Shown here piece by piece: positions 34,498-44,935 of a DNA stretch of 64,000 nt. Made by a program: the position numbers and the translations under genes. The DNA comes from Rhytidiadelphus loreus (Eukaryota; Streptophyta; Bryopsida; Hypnales; Hylocomiaceae): the NCBI GenBank assembly GCA_947034895.1, contig OX344763.1:43275025-43339024 (forward strand), in the 5' to 3' direction. The notes below the pieces were generated by a model. The model was given only the letters and a program-made list of their open reading frames with translations, did no database searches and was not told where the DNA came from. Position 1 is the stretch's first letter, and every line of letters starts with the position of its first letter.

Positions 34498-34540
34498 CAC
34501 TGTCTTTCACCTACCTTCAGGTGGCTGGATGCGTGCCCGT
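34498..34540 (+). promoter_or_regulatory. conserved cargo-promoter block of the kinase-like gene
   Basis: CACTGTCTTTCACCTACC followed by GGCTGGATGCGTGCCC (34523-34538), then a T/G-rich stretch with a G run. It is the same block as at 38429-38466 (plus) and 29578-29627 (minus). The ATG follows about 90 bp later. Confidence 0.7.
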
Positions 34541-34627
34541 GGGCTGGGGTTTCAATTGGGGGGGGAATTTTTACCCTTTCAATCTACGAATTTTGAACTA
34601 CGGTTTTGAATTGTTCCTAAGTACAAC

Positions 34628-36220
34628 ATGGCTTTTCCACATGAAGGCAACACTACAAGGAGAAAGTCTTTATGGGATCTGGACCTCGATGATCCAATTT
34701 TTTTCGAGGTTCCGATAGCTGTAAATGAAAACGAAAAAGGAGGGAGTCAAGAGCGACGGAAGGGCAAGAAGCAGAAGTCAGCACATGACAAGGACTCCAA
34801 CTATCCTCCCCCGAGTTATACCCGATATGCATACGAAGCGTGTCTCCAGTGGTACGCAGGGAAAAGTGTACAATTCTTGGAGGCAAGCTATTTGAGGTGT
34901 CCTACAACTGGTAGTGTGGCCTTGCCAAACGATTTACAAGCACGGATTTTAACCAAGCTAAAGGGATCCGATGATTTCGCAGACATTGATTTGACATATT
35001 CTTCAAGACTATTTGAATGGCTTGATAACACATTGAAAGCGGTGATGTTCAATACCAAGAAATTGATGGAGGAACATCGATCGTTTCTTCCGATAGTAGA
35101 GGAATCAGAAGACATCAAGGCATTCCACCAAAAAATGGAGTGGTGGTCCAACGCAGTGAAGAAATTGGCAAGAGGCTCGACAAGGGGTTTTAAGTGGAAA
35201 AATGCAGCGGTGCAGGCAGCATTTGCACGAGATGGTGGATTGTGTATCACGTGGATCCCCGATACGGCGAAAGTGGTGCCCCTTAGTGCTTTTGAACGTG
35301 AAGGGGGGTATGCAAAAGTGCGTAAGGTACGCATTGAAGGAATGGATACAATTCCAAGCTACATCGCTTTTGCTGGGAAAGTATCCAAGGCAATAAACCC
35401 GCGCGAGGGGAGAGCGCAACGATCCATGGAGGCCCTTGCATGCCCCTTGAACCACCCTGGCATCATTAAGTTTTTTGCCATTCATTCTCGCACGAATGAA
35501 GCGTACACTTTGTGGTGGAATGGGGGCCATTTGAATGAGTTGAGGCATTTAGATCGTTCTATATCACCAACCATTGACTGGCATGAAATGCAAAAAGCCA
35601 CAAGACTTCCTGAAGAGAAACAAAAAGAACTTGGTCTCTTCCGAAGGCACAAGGCAAAGTTGGCATGGGCTTTAGTATATGTGACAAATCTCATGCACAA
35701 GTGCCGCGTGCTACACAATGACTTGTCTCCCATGAACATCATGTTGCATTTTCCGGATTATTCAAACGACATAATCAACATTGGAATTTGTGATTTTGGA
35801 ATATCAAGTCGTTTTGACGAAAACGCGCCTTCACATTTTGGAAAGCCATCTGAGGCCGAGAGGGATCAATACCGAGAAGGTCGTTGGTGGGTTGCCCTGG
35901 AGTTGTTTTATGCATATGGACCTCCAAATTCCGATACAAGCATACCGATCATGCAACAACGGTATAAATATACGCAACAGTCAGACTCGTATTCTATTGG
36001 GAAGTTGACCGAATGGATGAGAATTGGTGATATAGACGATTGGGACAAGGATTTGTTCAAGAACCGCGAGGGATCAATGTACTTTGGAATGAAGTTGCGT
36101 GAACTCGTGAACACTGATCCAAAGAAGAGACCAACGTGTATAGAGATCACAAATTCCCTTATGTCTCCACCATGGTCCATGATGCCCCCCGAATTGGTGT
36201 TCCGAGACTCACCTTTGTAA
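34628..36220 (+). CDS. protein-kinase-like cargo protein, single exon
   Basis: 530 residues, unbroken, no introns. The first 215 residues are a basic start and a helical region of no known family. The kinase-like domain runs from about 218 to 520. Visible parts: a degenerate Gly loop (EREGGYAKVRKV, 223-234); candidate ATP-binding Lys at 251 or 254; a helix-C Glu in RSMEALACPLNHPGIIKF; the catalytic loop HNDLSPMN (363-370, the HRD position being HND); DFG at 389-391; an altered APE region (WWVALELFYAYG); a helix-F Asp in QSDSYSIGKL; and DPKKRPTC near the end. Catalytic Asp365, Asn370 and Asp389 are present, so it may be active, although the Gly loop is unusual. It lies between arrays in the giant hAT element and has the shared promoter block. 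Ser/Thr kinase is the likely type, but the substrate is unknown. Confidence 0.75.
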   Translation: MAFPHEGNTTRRKSLWDLDLDDPIFFEVPIAVNENEKGGSQERRKGKKQKSAHDKDSNYPPPSYTRYAYEACLQWYAGKSVQFLEASYLRCPTTGSVALPNDLQARILTKLKGSDDFADIDLTYSSRLFEWLDNTLKAVMFNTKKLMEEHRSFLPIVEESEDIKAFHQKMEWWSNAVKKLARGSTRGFKWKNAAVQAAFARDGGLCITWIPDTAKVVPLSAFEREGGYAKVRKVRIEGMDTIPSYIAFAGKVSKAINPREGRAQRSMEALACPLNHPGIIKFFAIHSRTNEAYTLWWNGGHLNELRHLDRSISPTIDWHEMQKATRLPEEKQKELGLFRRHKAKLAWALVYVTNLMHKCRVLHNDLSPMNIMLHFPDYSNDIINIGICDFGISSRFDENAPSHFGKPSEAERDQYREGRWWVALELFYAYGPPNSDTSIPIMQQRYKYTQQSDSYSIGKLTEWMRIGDIDDWDKDLFKNREGSMYFGMKLRELVNTDPKKRPTCIEITNSLMSPPWSMMPPELVFRDSPL

Positions 36221-38020
36221 TAGGATAGTCTAGAGCAAGAGTTTAGTGGTGCAAGCAATGAGCTTGGTGGCCAATTATGTGTTGCTTACTTTGTAATATT
36301 ATCCTATAATATATGAAGGAATTTTATGCTACGCGCCTTGTCTTTAGAAAAACAATTACTCAGTGGGCTATTTGTCAAATTGTATATATTGAATATGGCC
36401 TTTTACACATTGTTATGCAAAGTATAACAACTTTTGAATTCAAATGTTCTTGGTCCTTTTTGATTCCGTAGTATATAATGGACGCAAGGAAAATAAGAAA
36501 ATGAAAATAAATTAGTTGGTAATTGATGTTGAAGACTTGTATTATTTCTTGAATAAAATGTGCTAGTATGCACTTGAAAGGAGTTTTACTTTCATGGTCA
36601 TTGAATTCAAATAGTTGTTTTTTCAATCCCTAAAAAAATGTAAGTCATACATCATTTACATTCTCTTATTATTTTTTCTATTTCCAAAAATAAAAGCAAG
36701 TTGGGTTTTTTTTCCTATTTATTCTAATTCAAATATAGGAAACATACATTTTAGACTTTTTTAGACTTTTCCTTTTTATTCGTACTTTACCTATTTCAAA
36801 ATAGATGAGAGATGTTTTTATTTATTTATTTAACCTTTTTCGCTCTCTTCCTATTTATTTTATTTGGAAAAAGGAAGTTCATTGACTTCTTGCAACCCCT
36901 TTTTTTTTTTGAGACAATGAAACAAGAGTGGATATTGCAAAAAAGATATGTAGCCATAATCTTTGTCATTTATTAAACACGCAATTCGAGAAAACTTGGA
37001 TGAATTCAATAATAAATGTAAATCTGGTTTTACCATATATATTATTCCTAGTAGCATAATGTTTTCCTATCATATTCTTTTTTTTGGTATATGTCATCCA
37101 AATTGATAAAAACACACATTCTTTCATAGATGGTTGGAGTATGATATAAGTCCAACAATGACTTTCATTTATAGATTTGTGTCCGTACAAGAAATTTAGT
37201 TATTAGGCATGTAATTTACCAAAATTAGTGTGTGTAACATAGTATGTAATTTGAGTCTACATCCAAAAATACATAATGAACATCTCATGTCAAAACAATT
37301 ACAAAGACATTATTGTTACAATTGCAATGGTTAATACTTAATAATCATAACATTGGTTATTAACAATTGAATTAGTTATTAACAATAAAATTAGTCATTA
37401 ACAATGAAATAAGTCATTTACAATAAAATTAAGAATTAACAATGAAATAAGTCATTTACAATAAAATTAAGAATTAACAATGAAATTAATTAATAAGAAA
37501 AAAATTAGTTAACAAGAACTTCTTCTAAAACAATTGCAAAGATTTAACTTTTGTTCAGATAATCAATAAGGAATCCATTTGTACCACAACCGACCTCAAC
37601 CCTAATGGCTCCCCAAATATAGTATAAAGTATAAACTAGTATTCCATAAATTTTGCAACACAAATGGGATTGAGCTCACAATCCTTTTTTTTTCCCTTGA
37701 GATTTGGTGCTCAAAAGCAACAAAAAATTTAGGCTAGCTATAAGATATAGGAATTTTTTAGGAAAATTTTGGATGAAATTGCTAGAAAAAATTCAACTTC
37801 TAGAAAAGTCTTCGATGAAATCGCCACAATGTAAATGAAAATAGAATTTTAGATACTTAGTATCACATTTTCTATCCAGTACGTGGATGAATGTTGAAGC
37901 TTGGAGCCCCTCCGTAACATTTAGTATCGCCACTTTCCCAGTGCAAGGAAAAATGGAAAAAAATATCACAATCTATAAACATGTACTAAGAAAGAAAAGA
38001 AAAGTCCATGCATTAATAGA
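36221..38020. other. AT-rich spacer, no gene seen
   Basis: The 3' flank of the kinase-like gene, then AT-rich sequence. About 37340-37500 is a simple tandem repeat with 'attaacaatgaaat' and 'aagtcatttacaataaaatt'. No domain-bearing frame was seen on either strand. Confidence 0.5.
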
Positions 38021-38024
38021 TGGA

Positions 38025-38402
38025 CCCGCGGTCGCCTGGGACCCGAGGTCGCCCAGGACCCGCTGTCGCCCAGGACCCGCGGTTGCCTTCGCAAAGTGGA
38101 CCCGTGGTCATCCTGGACCCGCGGTCGCCTAGGACCCGCAGTCGCCCTGGACCCGCGGTCGCCCACTCGCCCGGGCTCCTTCGACCCGCGGTCGCGTTGG
38201 AGCACCTGTCCAGACCCGCAGTCGCCCCACTCTAGGACCCGCGGTTGCCCTCGAGCACTTGCGCTGACCCGCAGTCGCCCCACTTCCGGACCCGCGGTCG
38301 CCCTGGAGCACTGGGCTGACCCGCACTCGCCCCACTTCAGGACCCGCACGCGCCCCAGGGCGACCTCGGGTACATCAGCGTTCTCCTCCACCTGCAGTCG
38401 CC
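38025..38402. promoter_or_regulatory. 14-mer motif array upstream of the plus-strand coiled-coil gene
   Basis: About 16 variants of ACCCGC[A/G]GTCGCCC, in the direction of the plus-strand gene at 38687, ending about 285 bp from its ATG. Frames on both strands through this array are repeat artefacts. Confidence 0.8.
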
Positions 38403-38428
38403 ATTAAATTTTCCCTGGCATTCTGCAC

Positions 38429-38466
38429 ACTGTCTTTCACCTGCTGACGTGGCTGAATGCGTGCAC
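38429..38466 (+). promoter_or_regulatory. conserved cargo-promoter block of the 38687-40174 gene
   Basis: CACTGTCTTTCACCTG, then GGCTGAATGCGTGCAC (38451-38466), then a G run. It is the same layout as at 34498-34540. Confidence 0.7.
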
Positions 38467-38686
38467 AGAAGCTAGGGGTTTGAGTTGTGGGGGGGGATTT
38501 TTGTCCCTTTGCACGGCTCATTTTATTCACGCTTGGATGACATAGGGTGTTTCACGAGAACATTGTATTTTTGTAAATGTTAAATGTGATAGGATTACGT
38601 TTAGCATTTTTTACACCTACGGTTTAGGCTTGCAACCCTAAACCGCATAGTACTTAGTTGGCTACTTTTGAGACGAAGTGATCATT

Positions 38687-40174
38687 ATGGAGGGCGAGGA
38701 CTCTCAACCGCCACACGGTATGTCAAGATACCGACTTCGGCTCAACAAAAAGGCGGTTTGTGACAAGGATCGTAAAAGGAGCGGCGAACCTCGCAAGAAG
38801 CGTGTACCCATCTTGTTGCATCCAAAGATGAAGGCCTTTTTGGGATGGGAAGTAGAACCAGAGCCTTGGACATATGAAACTGTAAACAAATATGTGGATT
38901 GGTGCCACATCAACAAGTTGTTCCCGTTTTGGCGACACCCTTTGCACGTGAAGTCTAATAAGGCAAATTTGGCTTACTGCAAGAGTGTTGTCTTCCAGCG
39001 AAGGTGTTTGGAGGTATGGCAGCAACTCTATTTGGAGTCCCAGCCTTATCGAAATGACAACTTCTCTTTCTATCTTGTGCAAATGGTGTACGTTGAAGTT
39101 CAATTGAAGAAAAAGGTAGATTGGACAACCTTGAAGGAGCTTCCTATCGGTGACCGCCCGGACAGACCGATAGTGCTGGATGAAGGACTTCTTCAAGCAA
39201 ATCAAAAGCTTTTAGAGGCAAAGCCTGACAAGTTGGCTGTTGGTGATGACCAAGTTCAATGGTCTTCAACTTCTAGCTCAGATGAGCACACTCACGAATA
39301 CGATGGATATTCTTTTGAGAGTGACGACGAAGACATTGGCAAAGAAAAACAAGAGGCGGCTGAGGACGTTCAAGTTGACAAGAAGGGAAAGAGGAAGCTT
39401 GAGGAGCCACAATCATTGTCCAAGATTCAAAAACAAAGCGAAGATGTTCATGTACCGATCAATGTGGACCGTTCTGGTGCAGACATTGGGTCTAGCGGAA
39501 GTAGTGACAATGATTCGGAAGACAATTTGGAGATGTTGGGCACTAAGATCAAAAGTGCACGAGCAGCTTTGACTTCAACAGTAGCGGATCTTATGAATTT
39601 GAAAGAGAAGGTACAACATCTTCCAATGAATCCAACTGTTGTGGATGGGTTGAAGAAGGAGTTAGAGGCGACTGAAAACGCCGTTGCTGAAAATGAGAAG
39701 ATTTACTCTAAGTTAAACAAAAGTAGAGTAAATTATTTCAAGAAGATCGAAGACTGGCGAGCACACATTTCCGATGATTTAGCGGTGCTTCAAAATAAAC
39801 TTGATCTTTTGCAATGTGATAAATGGTCCCATCAAAGCGAAAGGAGAAGCTTGAATCTTCAAATACGTGAGCTAGAGATGGAATATTATGATGATGCCTT
39901 AAAAGAAGCCAAAAAAGAGGGCATCTTGGCTTTAGCTCCAGATTATGGTAGCAATACAGAAGAAAGAGCAACGCTTTTTTATTTGGTGAAGCTACTGGAG
40001 AAAAAACAAGAGTTGTTGCACAAGGGCATATTGGACTTGGAGCGCCACATCCTTTATTTTAAGGAATGGCGCAAGTGGGCCTATGAAGGCATAGGTGCCA
40101 CCCGTGTGGAACTTCAAAGAATGAGACCAAAGCCCAAAGAAAGTGACTTTGTGAATAGTGAAAAAAATGCTTAG
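38687..40174 (+). CDS. cargo coiled-coil protein with the shared WCHIxKLFP domain
   Basis: 495 residues from ATG 38687 (MEGEDSQPPHG); the frame is open a little upstream but has no other ATG. A basic N-terminus precedes the shared domain at about residues 40-155: GWEVEPEPW, KYVDWCHINKLFPFWRH, NKANLAYCK, RRCLEVWQQLY, VDWTTLKEL. Then come an acidic Ser-rich linker (SSTSSSDEH, ESDDEDIGKE), a Lys-rich stretch (KKGKRKLEE), and about 200 residues of predicted coiled coil (280-485). It is unbroken and intronless, with stop TAG. It is paralogous to 27797-29404 over the whole length and to the RING gene in the N-terminal domain. Function is unknown; the arrangement suggests a scaffold or nuclear adaptor. 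It is convergent with the RING gene across 1.7 kb of AT-rich spacer. Confidence 0.75.
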   Translation: MEGEDSQPPHGMSRYRLRLNKKAVCDKDRKRSGEPRKKRVPILLHPKMKAFLGWEVEPEPWTYETVNKYVDWCHINKLFPFWRHPLHVKSNKANLAYCKSVVFQRRCLEVWQQLYLESQPYRNDNFSFYLVQMVYVEVQLKKKVDWTTLKELPIGDRPDRPIVLDEGLLQANQKLLEAKPDKLAVGDDQVQWSSTSSSDEHTHEYDGYSFESDDEDIGKEKQEAAEDVQVDKKGKRKLEEPQSLSKIQKQSEDVHVPINVDRSGADIGSSGSSDNDSEDNLEMLGTKIKSARAALTSTVADLMNLKEKVQHLPMNPTVVDGLKKELEATENAVAENEKIYSKLNKSRVNYFKKIEDWRAHISDDLAVLQNKLDLLQCDKWSHQSERRSLNLQIRELEMEYYDDALKEAKKEGILALAPDYGSNTEERATLFYLVKLLEKKQELLHKGILDLERHILYFKEWRKWAYEGIGATRVELQRMRPKPKESDFVNSEKNA

Positions 40175-41850
40175 TGGTTGGATCTAGTGTGGTAGAAAAA
40201 AACAATTTGGCCTTCCAATTTTTGATTTTCCAAAGTTTTTGTGGAATAAAGAAATTCACACCTTTGTTTTTGAAATGTACATATGTTTTTATTATATTTT
40301 GAATACGAGGGCTATGAATTTGGTGTCTTTGCAAGAATGGATGTCAGAGATGGTACCTACGGGCTGAAATTTGGGACTGAATTTTTGAAACTTTATTTGA
40401 AGATAGAAAAAACGATTACCTTTGTGGTAATATAACTTTTTTTCCAATCGGTGCCCGGGAACAAAAGTTATGCCCATATAGTCCAAACTCCAAAGCAGGG
40501 GAGAATGGGCAGCAAAAAAATGTGACAAGCATTTGAATTTATTTTTCTAAGTTTTTTTCCCTCATAGATTATAATTTTGTCTATCCGGAAAGCTTTTTTT
40601 CATTTCATTTGGATATTTTATGAGAAAGTTATGGACAATCTTGTTTATTGGGCAATTAGAGCTTCTGGTGGGAAAAATACCTTGTAAGATTAATTTAGGA
40701 ACGCAATTTTGGCAATTGTTCAAGAAAAGAAGTTTGACATGGTTTAGTTTGCTTGCAACAACAATTTGACCGTGGGGATTAGTGCATTTTAATTCTATCT
40801 TAGAAAGAAAATAGATTTTCATTCAATCTCATATGTACTTCTATTCTACAAGTTTTTTAAGAATGAAAATTAAGTTTTTTTGAAAACCTTTTTTTTATTT
40901 AGACTCTCAACTCAATTCTCCACTATATTTGTTTAAAGCTCAAAACTCTGTAGTGCAAGAAATTAAAGTGAAAAATGTTAAAAGTCAAATAATGTAGTCC
41001 AGCAATGTGCTGAAAAAATTGTTTTTTTCACTCTAAATGCGGATATCTTGCAAAGTTGCAATCTGTAAGATGAAAAATTCTGAAATTTTTTCCACACATT
41101 CTCATACTAGTAAGGTGTAAGATCCTATGGTTATGTGTGGGAAAAAAACAATTTTCAAAAACAATTTTGGATACTTTAAGAAATTGTTGAGTAGAAGTAG
41201 GTAAGATGTAGTTGTAGAATTTAAATAATGAATATCTCTAAAATGAAATGAAAATGGTGAGAGTGTGCTATCAAGTGAAGTTAACTATGTGACCGGACCT
41301 AATTTTTTTTTAGATTGTAGAAATTGCCTGGAGAAACAAATCCTACAAGCAACTTTTAAAAGAAGAAGCTGTAGACTCAAGTTGCCCACCAAACAAAATG
41401 GTCCATAACTTTCTCATAAAAAATCTGAATGGAATGAATCAAATTTTTCCATGTAAACAAAAACATGTTGTATGAGAAAAAAATCCAAAAGGAAAAAATT
41501 CATTAAAAGATTTGAAGATAGCAATTTTGTGGGGACCGTGTATGGAATCATTGTGCGAGGCATTACAACAAATGTATTTGCATTTCACCAATTACATTTT
41601 AGGCTACAAATGTATAAGTATGCCCAAACCTTCAAAACCAAAGCAATAGAAGGTTGTTGTCCATAAGCATAGTAGTACAATACACAGCCAAGGCGGTATA
41701 GTTTTAGAAGCCAACATCTTAACCCTAACTTTTGCTAGAGTACTACATTGTGCGAGTATGGATATACTATGGCCCTTATACTATGGGCCTTACATCTTGT
41801 ATACTACTACGATTAACTAGAACCACCGTTGAAGTAAGTATCTCATAGAA
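40175..41850. repeat. AT-rich spacer related to the bodies of the non-autonomous hAT copies
   Basis: No gene. Stretches such as 'gaaattttttccacacattc' and 'caagatcctatgg'-like sequence (about 41085-41135) match about 20400-20455 of hAT copy 1. About 40560-40690 ('ggaaagc', 'tttcatttcatttgg', 'atcttgttt') matches about 19890-19985. So the body of the small elements has a diverged relative inside the giant element, consistent with the small ones being internal-deletion or rearranged derivatives. Confidence 0.6.
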
Positions 41851-41854
41851 ATAT

Positions 41855-44374
41855 TTAATTCAAGTCCATTGGATTGTTCTGAGAACCACTCGTTGCACCT
41901 TGTTCGTAATCATTGGACTCTCCAACAACGAGTTTCTTCTTAGCACGAGTCCTTGAAGCAGGTCCATCTGCTTCTAAAATAGATTCCAAGACATTGGAGT
42001 TCTTGAGAGCTTCAAGTGTCCTTTTAGTTTGCGGAGAGTGTAACTCCAATAGATAATCGAGTGCTTGGCTTTGATAATAAGGCCCGTATGTTGAGTCGAG
42101 GTAAGCCATACTATTCAAGTCTTCTGGAGTGGCATTTTCATCACGATTAGCCCCTTGTTCACCTTCAAAATTCCAACGGTGTCCTTTCGGATGAGCACCC
42201 CACTTGAAGGTTTGGGATGTCTTATCAAAATATCCACCAAGGCATTGAAAAAAAACCGCCCTCTTCCCTACATTGTGAGCTCCTTTTCCCATAAGGTTGA
42301 ATGCCACTCTTAGAATTTCACGCGGGTCCATTTCCCAATTCAATTGTGAGGCAGCAGCTCCCATTTCTTGATCATATAGGCCTTCTCGCTAACTCCAAAG
42401 CAAGTCTCGTCCCCAAAATCGTGTCTCTGCCGTCGTGTCTCTATTGTGTTCCCAAGAAGGTGGCATGTAAGTCATCAAGTTGAACATGGTATACAAGCGA
42501 TCATGGAATGGTGCTGCACAAATCACACATCGTCGTCTAATCAGACATTGAGTGATGAGACACTGAGGATGGTACACATGTGTACATGATCCAAGTGCCC
42601 ATCCTCCTTCTGGCCCAAATTGTTCTAGACATATGGGGCATTTGGTATGATCCAAGACAAAATGAGCTGGCTTTGGCCACAATAGACTTTGGTCTTTTTC
42701 GTTGAAGTGACTAGACATCTGATTTCCATGGTCCCAACCATTTTGTGCCCAGTCTATGACATTTTTTTCCGCCACGTCAAGCATGGACATGTTATCCGGA
42801 AACATGTCCTCCATCAATGCCCATGATGTCAATCCATTCTCTTGTTTAGGGGCATTTGCTACAAAGTTCTTCGAAACTTTGTCTAGCTCTTTCGCAACTT
42901 GTTGAGATCGATCCACGGAGAGAATGCACACGACCTTCCAATGATAGTATGTCGTTGCCAACACTGCCAACTTCTCTCGAAGCATTGTATTTTCCTCAGC
43001 CAAATCAAGTTCCTTTGATGATTGTAGATGTGGAATGGCAGGAAACGAAAGTGAATCCTGAGTCCCGTGCAAACCATCAACGTGCGGATTGCTAGAATCT
43101 CTTGAGACGAACGGAAGTGGTGCCATTGGAAGAATTGAAGAACGCTTCGTACGCTTGGCAGGGGGAGAAAGGTGAATGACATCGCTGGTGAGGTCCCCAA
43201 CAAGCTTGTCCAAGTGATGTGGATCCTGCTCAACAAAAGTTTCGTCCATGTCCGACAATGTGAAAGTCTGACGCTCTTTTTCTCGAAGACCTTGTAATTC
43301 TTTGGATTGTTGAGAAATGAGAGCATTTTTTTGTTCACATGTAGACCGCCATTTCTTCACATCACCTTCTAAGGTTGCAATTTGTGCATCCTTGGTCTTC
43401 AAGAGGTCGAGAGCCTTTGCCAACGTCATCGCATTGTGAACAACATCAGATTCAGACTGTGGAATGGGAATGTGACTTCTGGCACATACGGGCGAGTCGT
43501 CACTTAAAGCAAAGTCGAAGACGTTGCTGGCGTCTTGTGGTGGCAAGATTGGAGTCGCAATTGTGGTTGAGGCTGATGCCAATCTAATTTTCGTGGTGGA
43601 CCGTCGCACCTTGGCAGGATGTTTCATCTTCTTTCCCCGCGATGATGAAGCGGCTTGAACATTTGGATTTGGAACTGGAACTGGAACTGGAACTGGAACT
43701 GGAACTTGGACGGGGGTGATAATCTGCTCCTTCACTCGTACAAGCTTAGGAATCCGTGTGCCATCTGAATCATTATCCTCTTCTGATTCTTCCGTGTCCA
43801 CCTTTTGAGTTTCTTTGTTTTGTGGATTACTTCGAAAAGGCCCAAGTCCACCCTCTGGAAATTTCAGAACTCCTCTTGGAATTATTCCAACTTCTGGACG
43901 CTCCACGTAGGTACTTTCTTTGATCGTGGTCCAGTCAACTTGTTTGTTCAAGGCGACCTCAACATAGGCACCTCTAGCAATGAACAAAGGGGCCTCATTC
44001 CTATCTACAAAAGGGGTTTTGTAGAGGACCTGCCACAATTCTAAACACCTTCGTATGAAAGCTGGATTTTCACAATACTTCAAATTTGCCTTGTTATTGT
44101 GTCGGTTGTGATGATGGCGCCATGCCGGAAAGAACTTCCCGATGTGACACCATTCAATGTAGTCTTCGCACACCTGCATACTCCAAGGCTTTGGCTCCTC
44201 GTTCCACTCTTTGAAAGCTAGGTAGTTATCATTGTTCAACACATGCCATCGCTTCTTGTGAATGTTACCCCTCCTTTTTCTAGTCTTGTCTTTGGCAGCC
44301 TTCCTAATTGCACCAGGAGTGCGTACAATGGAAAAAACCGGAAGGGACCCATCACTGCTACCTCTAGTTGCCAT
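41855..44374 (-). pseudogene. cargo RING-H2 protein with the shared WCHIxKLFP domain; one in-frame UAG
   Basis: ATG 44374-44372 (MATRGSSDGSLP). 661 codons are open to TAG at 42391-42389, then the same frame continues for 177 more codons to TAA at 41855, so the gene spans 839 codons with one internal UAG. Order: basic start (KDKTRKRRGNIHKKR); shared domain at about 50-170 (WNEEPKPW, YIEWCHIGKFFPAWRH, NKANLKYC, RRCLELW, VDWTTIKES); a Pro-Val repeat near 235; a coiled-coil stretch near 330-390; RING-H2 at 579-619 with CPIC, CTHVYHPQC and CVIC ligands. RING-H2 proteins are usually E3 ubiquitin ligases. The part after the UAG (VGKRAVFFQCLGGYFD, PKGHRWNFEGE) is conserved-looking but unknown. The 661-residue form already keeps the RING, so the truncated protein could work. 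It is the cargo gene nearest the right terminus. Confidence 0.8.
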
Positions 44375-44444
44375 GAGATTTGCGGACGTTGCAAAATTCT
44401 AAGAACCAAATGATAGCAAAAAATAGTATATATATTATCCAAAA

Positions 44445-44463
44445 GGGTCACGCATGCAGCCAA
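44445..44463 (-). promoter_or_regulatory. conserved cargo-promoter core of the RING gene
   Basis: In gene orientation TTGGCTGCATGCGTGACCC, matching the GGCTG-ATGCGTGCCC core of the other cargo promoters. It lies about 70 bp before the ATG, with a TATA-like 'tatatatta' between. The remnant of the older copy (about 21880-21900) has the same core with one change. Confidence 0.65.
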
Positions 44464-44539
44464 CAAAGGTTGCAAGACAGAAAGCCTCAATGGAAAATGA
44501 AGGTGATAGCATGATGATGGGCTACTGGCTATATAGGGC

Positions 44540-44935
44540 GAGTGACTTCGGTCTAGGGGGGCGAGTACGGATAGGGCAACTGCGTATCTAGCGACTGCGG
44601 GTCTGGGTAGGGCGACTGCGGGTCCGACGTGGGCGACAGCGGGTCTCGAGAGGGCGACAGCGGGTCCAAATTGGGCGACTTTGGGTCCACCACCGGGTCT
44701 AGGTACCTTTTGCGCACCCGCGGTCGCCCACCCAAGAACACTTCCTGAACCTGCGGTCTCCCTGCCAAACCCGCAGTCGCCCACCCGCGGTCTCCCTCAG
44801 AAATCCGCAGTCGCCCACCTGCAGTCGCCCTCGCCCACCCGTAGTCGCCCACCCGCAGTCGCCCTCGTCCACCCGCAGTCACCCACCTGCAGTTGCCCCT
44901 ACCCGCACTCTCCTACCCGTACGCGCCCTCCAGTT
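44540..44935. promoter_or_regulatory. 14-mer motif array at the right end of the giant element, upstream of the RING gene
   Basis: From about 44545 to 44690 the motif reads GGGCGACTGCGGGTC, i.e. ACCCGCAGTCGCCC relative to the minus-strand RING gene. From about 44715 to 44935 it reads the other way. The array therefore serves as both the gene-proximal array and the subterminal array of this end. Confidence 0.75.
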
